This document shows, one piece after another, positions 32,262 to 41,480 of a stretch of 64,000 bases of DNA (position 1 is the first letter of the stretch; every line of letters starts with the position of its first letter). Source of the stretch: Takakia lepidozioides. Lineage: Eukaryota > Streptophyta > Takakiopsida > Takakiales > Takakiaceae. The stretch is taken from the NCBI GenBank assembly GCA_030704615.1, contig CM060732.1, positions 59,563,053 to 59,627,052 of the forward strand. The letters run 5' to 3'. The notes beneath the pieces are model-generated. The model was given only the letters and a program-made list of their open reading frames with translations, was not told the DNA's origin and searched no databases. The translations under genes and the position numbers were made by a program.

Positions 32262-33270
32262 GGGAAGTGAATGTGGGAACTGAAGAGGAACCGAGGATGG
32301 TGAAGGTAGGAGCTGATTTGGAGCCAGAATTCTTTGTTGAAGAAGCTAAGAGTTTGTTCATCAAATACATAGATGTATTTGCTTGGAGCTACGAGGATCT
32401 AAAAGGGATACCACCTGAGATCTGTCAACATAAGATTGAACTGGAACCAGGATCAGTACCAATCAAGCAGGCAAGGTGAATCCCAACTATGCACAGAAGG
32501 TTGGAGAAGAGATCAATTAGTTGGCTGAGGCTAAGTTTATATACCCAATAGAGTATACAACTTGGTTGTCACCCCTTGTGATAGTTCCCAAGACGAATGG
32601 TAAACTAAGAGTTTGTGTGAACTACAAGAAGCTGAATGCTTGTACGAAGAAAAATCATTTCCCTTTGCCATTCACAGAAGCAGTATTGGACACTGTGGTA
32701 GGCCATGAGATGTACTCATTCATGGATGGCTTCAATGGTTATAATCAAGTGCAAGTGGCAGAAGAAGACCAGGGAAAGACAGCTTTCATCACAGACTGGG
32801 GTGCTTATGCATACAAAGTCATGCCCTTTGGACTTTGTAATGCACCAGCAACCTTTCAAAGAGTGATAAGTGAATCTTTTCATGAGTATATGGATGATTT
32901 CATGCAGGTGTTCTTGGATGATTTCAGTGTGTACAGCTCTAAGAATGAGCACTTGCATAAATTGGAGTTATGTCTGGCTAGATGCAGGATGAGAGGTCTG
33001 GGCCTGAATCCAGAGAAGTGTACTTTCTGTGTGAACTCAGGGGTGCTTCTGGGACACATTGTGTGTAAGAGGGGACTTCTTGTGGATCCCAGGAAGACAG
33101 AGGCCATTAAAGCCTCTCCACCACCAGTGAATGTTAAGAGTCTAAGGAGATTCCTTGGACAAACCAGCTATTACAGAAGATTTGTCAGACGGTATGCACA
33201 GATAGCAGCACCATTGAGCAAACTTCTGAAGAAAGATGTAGTGTTTACATGGACACCTGAATGTCAATAG
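32258..33270 (+). pseudogene. Gypsy reverse transcriptase
   Basis: The linker to 32479 (VDVFAWSYEDLKGIPPEI-type sequence) is followed by a stop near 32518 and then a long frame from 32521. Reverse transcriptase motifs are in order: WLSPLVIVPKTNGKLRVCV, YSFMDGFNGYNQVQV, MPFGLCNAPATFQR, the catalytic FLDDFSVYS, LLGHIVCKRGL and FLGQTSYYRRFV. The frame ends at a TAG near 33268 before RNase H. Stop codons mark it as inactive. Confidence 0.85.
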
Positions 33271-33919
33271 GCTTTTGAGGAACTTACATTGTCAGTAACA
33301 ACTACACCTGTGCTGACTAATCCTTACTGGCAAGAAATATTTCATGTTCACTGTGATGTTTCTCGAGAAGCACTAGGAGCAGTGTTAGCCCAAAATGTTA
33401 CAGGAAGGATAGATTCACTTGTGTACAATGCTAGCCGATTGATGAACAATGCCGAAAGAATTTAGCACAACGGAAAGAGAAGCATTGGCAATGATCTATG
33501 CAGTGAAGAAATTCAGGCATTACCTGTTGGGCAAGAAGTTTATGTTCTATGTGGATCACCAGGCACTGATATACCTGGTAAACAAACCTCTGATAAGCGG
33601 AAGAATAGCAAGATGGTTGATAATCTTGCACGAGTTTGAGTTCGAGGTTGTTTACAAGCCTGGGAGGCTGCATCTTGTGGCGGATCACTTCTCACGGTTA
33701 TCAACAGGAGAACCAGCCACGGGAGTAGATGATCAATTACCAGATGCGAGTCTATTTGTAGTGGAGGTGCAGGAAGTGCAGATGACTGTTAGATTGGCAG
33801 TGGCCAATCAGATACTACCTTGCTCATGGTCAGTGCCCACCAAGTTATGGAAAGGAGCAGAGAAAGAGAATTGCTATCAAGGCTCTACCTTACACTATGG
33901 TAGGGAGCAGAATGTATAA
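33271..33919 (+). pseudogene. Gypsy RNase H domain, frameshifted
   Basis: The first part reads PVLTNPY and HCDVSREALGAVLAQ. A frameshift near 33450 then moves the sequence to another frame with TEREALAMIYAVKKFRHYLL, YVDHQALIYLVN and EVVYKPGRLHLVADHFSRL. The D, E and D residues of the RNase H centre are present across the two frames. Confidence 0.8.
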
Positions 33920-34800
33920 GCTAGGACCAGATGGAGTGCTGAAGCGATGCTTATACCACCATGAAGTTAATAATAAAGTTTTGGAGGAAGTTCATAAAGG
34001 AGTGGCAGGAGGTCATTTTGGAGAAGAGACTATCAGTAGGAAGATACTACATGCAGGTTACTGGTGGCCTACTTTGTTTCAAAGATGTACACAAGTATTG
34101 TCAGAGTTGTGATAAAAGTCAGAGGCTAGGACCTTTGCAGAGATCATGGAAGATGGCTTTGCATCCTACAATGCCTACGGAACCATTTTAGAAATGGGGA
34201 CTAGACTTTGTTGGACCAATTAACCCACAAGCCAAGAATACACAGACAGTTACATAATTACATTACAGCCACTGATTATACTACGAAGTGGGTGGAAGCT
34301 AAAGCTTTGAGGGCACACACACAGCCAAGTCCACAGCAAGGTTCCTGTATGAGAACATACTTACACGATTTGGCTGTCCCTTGGAATTTATCAGTGATCA
34401 GGAGAAGTCACTTCATTAATGAAACCATTGAATTATTGACTAAGAGTTCATGATTGTGCATAGGAAGAGTACAACATATTACCCACAGGGTAATGGGCAG
34501 GCAGAGCTACCAACAAAATACTATGTACTATCTTGGCTAAGATAGTCAATGCAAACAGAACGATTGGGATACAAAGCTGCTGACAGCTTTGTGGTCATAC
34601 AAGACTTCATATAAATTCACCACTAAGTATACACCATTCCAATTAGTTTATGGTATGGAAGCTTTACTTCCAGTGGAATTCCTGTTACCTACCATGAGAA
34701 CGGAATGGGGAAAGAGAATGGAATTGCAAGATTCAATTAAGGTCAGGAAACATGAATTATACCATGTGGAACAATACGTGCTGATGCAGCTAATAACATG
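33897..34800 (+). pseudogene. Gypsy integrase, heavily frameshifted
   Basis: The zinc-binding module is encoded at 33960-34125 (GGHFGEETISRKILHAGYWW, then CQSCDKSQRLGPLQ in another frame). The catalytic core follows in pieces: WGLDFVGPINPQAKN, ATDYTTKWVEAKALR, FISDQEKSLH and YYPQGNGQAE. Residual C-terminal sequence continues to about 34800 (YKFTTKYTPFQLVYGMEALL). At least four frame changes or stops are visible. Confidence 0.8.
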
Positions 34801-35159
34801 ACCAAAATTCAGATGAAGAAATGGAACAGTTTGATGAAGGCAAGATAAAGACTTTAAGACGGGAGATTTGGTTCTCTGGTTGCAGAAGAAGGGAAAGATT
34901 AAAGCTTCTAAGCTTAAATCACCATGGAAAGGACCTTATGTCATACAGAAGATGTATGATAAACAACACCGCCATGTTACAAACCATTAACAAAGAGATG
35001 TTGGGAAGAGTCAATGCCAATAAGTTGAAGGGGTACAATGTTGTATCCATGACAAACCATTGTAGCATGATTTGTATGTTGAAACGCAGAAGCAGTCACG
35101 GGCTGCGCCAGTGATACCACAGAGTATGGAGCACTTGTTGCTAGACCGAGCGTATATGA

Positions 35160-35510
35160 CCGGGCGGGCAGTACAGGCGCAACACGCCTATCACAGCCCA
35201 GCACGGCGCGACACAGCATATCACAACACAGCCCAGCACGGCGCACACACCCTATCACACACATCACAGCCCAGCACGGCGCAACACAGCCTATCACAGC
35301 CCAGCACGGCGCAACACGACATATCACACAGCCCCAGCACGCGCGACACAGCATATCACAGCCTAGCACGGCGCAACACATCCTATCACAGCCCATCACA
35401 GCGTGTCACAGCCTATCACAGCTTACCACAATGCCACCAACCTATCACAGCGTACCATGTATCCACAGCCTGTCACACAGCACAACACAGCCTACTAGGG
35501 TTACACAATC
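35160..35510 (+). repeat. CACAGCC minisatellite inside the gypsy element
   Basis: About 20-base units of the form TATCACAGCCCAGCACGGCG are repeated irregularly. It is related to the minisatellite of the LTRs but has its own AGCACGGCGCAACA component. Confidence 0.85.
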
Positions 35511-36081
35511 CATAGGATCAGTGACAAGTGGACGTGGGTTAACATCCGGAGAGTGGCCAGCGGAAAAGTGGATGAAGGCACGTGTAAAAATGGACACGTG
35601 GACCCAGGGCGAGACACACAGCCGACATGGATTGCAAGGATCAGCGACTGTCATCAAGAAAAAGACAAAATGGACGTGGACCGTCAAAGTATCCTAAAGA
35701 CCCGACACATTAACTATTATGGGCCCAATTAATGCATACGGGGAAAGGGTAACGGAACCTTAAAAAATACCGAAAGCGAAATCCATGTCACATGTGCTAT
35801 CCTAGTGGACAGTCCAGAGTGGAAAATCCATGGAAGGAAATGAAATCTAAAATCCAGTCATAGCAGTTACAACCAATCAAAAGCCAGAAGCAGGATCAAG
35901 AAAATGGAGGAATTTTAAGCGCAAGAGTCGGCGTCGTTCCAAGTAACGGGCGTCACGACGGGACAGACCATCAATGCTATAGCTTTGAAGCTATGGAGGA
36001 ACTAACAGACTATACGATCGCGATACTACTTACGCAGTGGCATGGGGATAGAAGAAAAGAGAGTATATTTTCTCTTAATCG

Positions 36082-36555
36082 ATGCTTGCAAGCCCCGCAG
36101 GCTTACAAGAAATTACCCATAGCATTTTGTGGCAACCATACGTTTATGCTTTGTGCCTGCAGGCATTTCTTCAATTGTTACAGCCAAAACCTTTCTGTGG
36201 GTCTAGAATGAAGAGAGTGAGAGGAATGGAAGAAATCAGGGTGAAGAGCACCACAATCCTGCAGAAACAAACGATTGCTACTCCACAGGCGGTACAGTTA
36301 CTGAAGGAGCTGCGATTAGAAGGATTGCAAAGCAAAGATTGGACATTGCACCATAGGCAGTACATGTTACAATTCTTGCAGAACTTTGAGCCTAGGATAG
36401 GAGCAACAACGGTGAAGGGAGTTGAATTAGAAATTACTCCCCTATACCTACAACAATTGTTTGAATTGCCATCAGGTCAAGTGCATGTGGAGGAGCACAG
36501 GGCAAGACTGCAAATAGGGGACTTATTCCAAGAAGGGAGTTTCTTTAAAACTTAG
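36082..36555 (+). CDS. Gypsy downstream ORF A, unknown
   Basis: A frame of 157 codons in the region between integrase and the 3' LTR, where Tat/Athila elements often carry an extra gene. It contains Leu/Gln-rich helical sequence (ATPQAVQLLKELRLEGLQ, EITPLYLQQLFELPSGQ). No transmembrane segment or signal peptide is seen and the function is not recognised. It was probably continuous with ORF B before decay. Confidence 0.45.
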   Translation: MLASPAGLQEITHSILWQPYVYALCLQAFLQLLQPKPFCGSRMKRVRGMEEIRVKSTTILQKQTIATPQAVQLLKELRLEGLQSKDWTLHHRQYMLQFLQNFEPRIGATTVKGVELEITPLYLQQLFELPSGQVHVEEHRARLQIGDLFQEGSFFKT

Positions 36556-36715
36556 GGTTATGCTTGTACCAAGGCCGTCTACCCAAGGCTAAGGGAGGTA
36601 GGCCAGGTATTGAACGTTCTGTTTGCCATGAAACAGAACCAACAGTATTTGAGCAGATCTTCACAGAGAAATACTCAAAGCCCTGAGAGGAGAAGAGGTA
36701 GCATGGGCGGACATA

Positions 36716-37486
36716 ATGTACAACGCACTGGTAGAGGAGATGAAAAGATTACAGGACACTACCGCAAAGTCTCCTATCATAGTGTCTGGCCCAATCATTG
36801 CTCAAATAATTCTTGATTCTTGCATACTTGATGCTCGGGAAAGAAAGGAGATGGGAGTGTTTGAGACCGAAACCACTGCAATGGAAGAGCAAGGCTCTTC
36901 ACACAGTGAGGGTGGACTGGCAGGGCAACCCCAGTCTAAGAGACAGAGGCGGAGAAAGACTGTAGAGGCGGATCCACTGGCTTCACGAAAACCGCATGAT
37001 AATGTTTCCCAAGCTTTTGTGCAGGAAGGGGCACAGCAGCACAGAGAGCTGCTATTATTGGAAGCAGGGCCTTCAGAGAGGGAAGAGGAAGTTACTTCAG
37101 TATCACAGCCATCACAGCCAAATGATCGACTTGTCACAGAGTTACCACAAGTTGTCCATGCAGTTCCACCACAAATAATTGATCTGGAGAAAGAAGGGTT
37201 AGATATCCCCACTACAGAACAGGTGGTGGCAGAAATTGAGAAGGGGGACCTTCTCTATGAAAATTCGGGCTTGGTCAGGGAAACAATGATTGCAGAGGTG
37301 CAGCGGTTGTCCAGGGGAAACCCTGTTGTGCATATAATACACACACCTGTGACGGAGGTACCACAGGTAGAATGTCAAGACACTGCAGCACCTGTGACGG
37401 ATGAAGTGGTTCAGGAAGAAAATCTGGTGGGGCAATGGCCTGAATGGTTCGTGCGGCATCACACTGTTGAGGATCAGGGAGAATAG
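36716..37486 (+). CDS. Gypsy downstream ORF B, unknown
   Basis: A frame of 256 codons. The first third is helical, followed by a basic stretch (KRQRRRK) that could be a nuclear localisation signal and then an acidic, Gln/Val-rich region. There is no recognised domain. It ends 33 bases before ORF C in the same orientation. Confidence 0.45.
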   Translation: MYNALVEEMKRLQDTTAKSPIIVSGPIIAQIILDSCILDARERKEMGVFETETTAMEEQGSSHSEGGLAGQPQSKRQRRRKTVEADPLASRKPHDNVSQAFVQEGAQQHRELLLLEAGPSEREEEVTSVSQPSQPNDRLVTELPQVVHAVPPQIIDLEKEGLDIPTTEQVVAEIEKGDLLYENSGLVRETMIAEVQRLSRGNPVVHIIHTPVTEVPQVECQDTAAPVTDEVVQEENLVGQWPEWFVRHHTVEDQGE

Positions 37487-37519
37487 CAGCAAGCTCACCA
37501 TGATGACCCTCAACAGGCC

Positions 37520-38290
37520 ATGCTTATGAGTTCCATAACCAGGACACTTAATTTGTTGGGCACTTATGTCAAATCCCATGTTCCAACTACCCAATTGGCA
37601 GCTTTGAGGGAGGAACTCAGGAAGGAGTTTGAAGCTCGACTTGCCACTGAGTATGCAAACAAGGTCGATGAGGAGGTCACTCTCAAGATACAGCAAGACT
37701 TAGAGAGTACAAAAGCTGCTTTGCAATTGGCCAAGGAACAATTGATTGAGGCAGGCCTCGCGCAAGACCAGTTGCACGAAGCACATAAACAACAGCTATA
37801 CCAAATGCAGGTGAAGCATGAAAGCAAGTTGCAAGAAGTGAATGCACTACATACGGAGTTGCAGACAGTGCATGACAGAATGGCCATACAATGTGCTACA
37901 CTCACAACTACTCTTCAGCAAACGACATTAGAAGTTAACAAACAAGGGGAGTTATTAATGAAGGCAGAGGCAAAAAATGTCGAGAAGGCAACTCTCATTG
38001 TTGATATGAAGAATACAATCTGTCGCAATGAGAATACTTTCAAGCAATACAGGCAGGTTGAAGCTGACCAAGAGATGTATATCCTGGAGTTGCAACAAAC
38101 GCTCATGGTAAATAGAAATGAACTCTCTGTGGCTAACAAGGCTCGGAAAGAAGCCAATAATCTAACTGCTGCCTATGCGAGTTTGGTTGAACCTCATGCG
38201 AAGCGCATGGAGGCTTTACAGCAACAGATAGATGTGTACAGGCTCATAGAGGAGCAGACTCTAAGGGGTGCCACAAGCAGGTCTGGTTAG
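37520..38290 (+). CDS. Gypsy downstream ORF C, coiled-coil protein
   Basis: A frame of 256 codons, almost entirely predicted helix with heptad-like spacing of Leu, Ala and Met over about residues 25-240 (LRKEFEARLATEYANK, ALQLAKEQLIEAGLAQDQL). This resembles a long coiled coil. No catalytic motif is seen. It could have had a structural role. Confidence 0.5.
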   Translation: MLMSSITRTLNLLGTYVKSHVPTTQLAALREELRKEFEARLATEYANKVDEEVTLKIQQDLESTKAALQLAKEQLIEAGLAQDQLHEAHKQQLYQMQVKHESKLQEVNALHTELQTVHDRMAIQCATLTTTLQQTTLEVNKQGELLMKAEAKNVEKATLIVDMKNTICRNENTFKQYRQVEADQEMYILELQQTLMVNRNELSVANKARKEANNLTAAYASLVEPHAKRMEALQQQIDVYRLIEEQTLRGATSRSG

Positions 38291-38448
38291 CACAAGGGCC
38301 GGTGGAGGGCAAGGCACCACGAAAGCTCACCCAAAGCGAGATGAATGAGCTCAGACTGCAAGTGTAGAACATTGCTACAATTACTATAGACAATGTCTAT
38401 AGTAGGATAGCGGAGCTACAAGAGGATGTAGACGGCCTACAGACTCAG

Positions 38449-39479
38449 GTGGAGGACCTGACATCAAATATTGACAAAAGAGCCTTTGTACCTGAGGAGC
38501 AGCTGATGGCTTCTTATTTACAAGCCAGAACTTTGGCTTTTCAGTCTTCTTTGCAGGGGGTGCAGGAGATGCAAGTGGTACAAAAGCCAGTGCCACCAAC
38601 ACCACAACAAGTCACTGTGATAGTAGCTGACCCTGTTGTTACTACAGCCACACCACAGCCACCACAGCCTGAGGTATGGGGGGATGCTGCTTTTAACCCA
38701 CCTAAAACTCATGCTGCACGTGAGTACAGTCGGGCTATGATAATGCCCTTCAACCAAATTCCAATTGTGTTGGATTTGGCTTGGAAAGAATTTAGTCCTC
38801 CACAGTCGTTGGCACATTACTACCAGATCATGTGCATTTGGCTGCCAGTGGCAACTAGGACTAAGGTTCTTCCGAACAATCGACCCATTGAGGATCATCA
38901 CTTTGCGAGGTACTGGCAGGAGGCAAGTACCATGTTGAAGGAATTAATTGCCTTCCAAGTTGTACATGGGTACATTTATACCAAGACCAAGGAGGTAGCA
39001 AGTATTGTCATGGGCTGCGGGTTATACTATGCTGCTTGTTTTCTGGCACGTTATCACATTGAGCAGCAGAAGATGCAATCACGATTTCTGAGTTATTCCA
39101 GTGGGGATCATTGGGTCTTACCTTCAGTGCCACCTCATTGTACCTCTATGATGCAAAGGTGATGATGCAAAAGGACTCCCAACTTCGTTCATGGTTTCAT
39201 GCGGCCTGGAACAATTTGTCAACACAGAAATTTGGGCCTGACGATATTTTCTTTAAGGGCCAAGAAGCATGGAAATACTTGCACAATTCACAAGTCATTG
39301 GTACACCACTCACCTGGACAGACAAGGAGTTCAGGGTCTTCACCAATTTTGCCATTCAGCGCTTACAGCAAGTTTTGCAATTTAAACTTCCAGACATGGT
39401 GGGACAACATTGTATGCCCCAGAGAATTCCAGTTAGAGTTCGACCGTTAAAACACCTCAGGGGGGAACGAGGATTCTGA
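38449..39479 (+). CDS. Gypsy downstream ORF D, split in two frames
   Basis: The frame 38449-39162 overlaps the frame 39111-39479. The second looks like the continuation of the first after a frameshift near 39110-39160. The product is Pro/Thr-rich, then helical with aromatic residues (LDLAWKEFSPPQSLAHYY, LRSWFHAAWNNLSTQKFGPD). Function unknown. Confidence 0.45.
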
Positions 39480-39760
39480 TACAACTGTTTCTTCAGCGGA
39501 CTCTTTTGACATGGCAGAGGACTATGCAATTTAGATGGCAGAGAAGAAGCGACGGGGGTCTCCTATGCCTGAAAGATTACCTCGATATCAGCCTCCAAAG
39601 GGACTGACATATCCAGGTAGTGTTTAAACATCTCCCTCAATCAGTGACAGGACACGGTCTCACACACGGAGTCCTTCACGAGACTCTCAACGTCACAAGG
39701 GTGCTCGCTCATAAAGGTTTACAAATCCCAAACAGTAAACCGTGAGGACACGGCTTTTTT

Positions 39761-39774
39761 GAGAGGGGGAGGGG
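39761..39774 (+). other. Polypurine tract of the gypsy element
   Basis: GAGAGGGGGAGGGG lies three bases before the TGTTAGAGG start of the 3' LTR, the expected place for the plus-strand primer. Confidence 0.8.
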
Positions 39775-39777
39775 TAA

Positions 39778-40769
39778 TGTTAGAGGGCTGCTTGGGACTT
39801 AGACGCTTTTACGGGATATGTGGGGTACTCTTAATTTTTGCACAGACTGAGACCAACAGGAGCCTTAGGGGTGACAGCAGCGCACTTTAAGGGGGGGGGG
39901 GGGTTATACAGCCCGTCATAGCCAACACAGTCCGTCACAGTCCGTCACAGTCCAACACAGCCCGTCACAGTCCGACGCAGCCGACACAGCCGCCACAGCT
40001 AGACACAGCCGTCACAGCCAATCACAACCCGACACAGCCGCCACAGCTTCGCACAGCCCTACACAGCCCGACACAGCCAGTCACAGTCCGCCACAGCCTT
40101 ACACAGCCAGTCACAGCTTCGCACAGCTGGGGAACAGTTATCAATGGCAGGGAACGACTGTGAGGGAACGACATCTGCAAAAGGAACGTGTACTACAGGG
40201 ATGACGGTTAGTTAGGAAAGCGGTTAGAACAGCTTGTAGGGGGATAAAGTCAAGAACGGGGACTTCTTGGGGATCACTACTTCTGGAAGGACTGGTGGCA
40301 TCACTGTGGGAAATGGAGCGGAGAGCGCATCTCTGAGTAGAAAGAGGGAGAGCATGGAGTAGGAGGAGAACGATCTGTTGATGCTTGATGAATGCAAGCA
40401 GTAGAGTTGTAATGTAGAGCAGATTAGAGACTCCATGGCTTCAGCCTGATACTTGATAGATATTAATCTGATTCATACTTCATACTCACACTGTGTAGAG
40501 AGATCTGAGTGAAGCTGTGGAATGAATGGATGAGTTGATGGAATCCGATAGATTGCTGAAGCAATCCGATACTTAAATACCAACAGTAAGGTAACTAGCT
40601 AACATGAATACGGGAAGGAATACAAATAGGAAACACCCCCATGATACACTGGTTGTAGGTCATGACTGATTGTTCTGAGCGGGCTGAGTGCTTAGAGATT
40701 TCCAACTCTTCTATCTTGGAGTTCCCACCTCGGATAGCGAAGGGATGGGTGAGTAAAAGCCGCGCGACA
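39778..40769 (+). repeat. 3' LTR of the gypsy element
   Basis: It begins TGTTAGAGGGCTG and ends AAAAGCCGCGCGACA, parallel to 13044-14045. The CACAGCC minisatellite at about 39907-40125 differs in unit number and order from that of the 5' LTR. Confidence 0.9.
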
Positions 40770-41480
40770 GAGAAGCACTTGGATACATAGGAGATTGCAC
40801 TTCGGCTTAGATTTCAATTCTTCACACATGGGCCACTTGCACATGCTACCCTAGATCTCCCAAACAAGGGGGGTCTTTGGATACATAGGGGATTGCACTT
40901 GGACTTAGATGACATTGTTGAACATTGGAGGTCACACTTGGGCCTCTGGGAGAACATATGAGATTGCACATGGGCCAATGGCACATGCTACCCTAGGCCT
41001 AGATCTCCCAAACATGAGGGTCTCTCTATACATAGGGGATTGCACTTGGACGTGGATGACATTGGACACTTGGGCCAACGACACAGGCTATCCTAGTGTA
41101 TAATAATGGAGGCTATGTTTGCTTCCTCCATCATCACCAACAAACAAAAGCTTGAAAACAATACCTACTAAAAATCTATACTATCACGCGGCTCTACACC
41201 TATTTCCATAGGGCCCACTCCCCCAAGGCTATAGTAGCCACAAGGTGAAGTGCTCTTAGTTATGCCGGCTTTGGCTGGAGTCTCTCTCTCTCTAATGATG
41301 GGTACCCAAGATTCAAAAAAGCTGGAACCTTGTTATCAAGAAGACCTAATTGGAAGCTCTTTGAGCTTTGAATTCGTGGATTGAACTATAACTAAGTAAT
41401 TCCTCTTGCCCCAAGGTTTTTAGCAAGCACTCTTGAGTAAGTGAACTTATATTCTGGACAGTTCAATTAAATTCCTAGTA
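40770..41480. repeat. Repeat DNA between the gypsy element and PAL
   Basis: 40780-41110 contains three imperfect copies of a unit with GGATACATAGGGGATTGCAC and TGGGCCA-TGGCACATGCTAC. 41200-41300 is the inverted relative of 4660-4785. There is no gene. Confidence 0.7.

Larger units (their letters stand above)
13044..40769 (+). mobile_element. Ty3/gypsy LTR retrotransposon (Tat/Athila type), interrupted by a nested DNA transposon
   Basis: Direct LTRs at 13044-14045 and 39778-40769, both beginning TGTTAGAGG and ending CGCGCGACA, bound the element. The polymerase order protease, reverse transcriptase, RNase H, integrase places it in Ty3/gypsy. The reverse transcriptase box FLDDFSVYS and the long region downstream of integrase point to the Tat/Athila group. 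Without the 13.86-kb insertion it is about 13.9 kb. The bases next to the LTRs (GCCTC left, GAGAA right) do not form a target duplication. Several frameshifts and stops in gag, RNase H and integrase show the copy is dead. Confidence 0.9.

Noticed and set aside
13039-40774. Target-site duplication of the gypsy element
   Set aside because: GCCTC on the left and GAGAA on the right do not match, so no duplication can be claimed; inter-element recombination or later mutation is possible.
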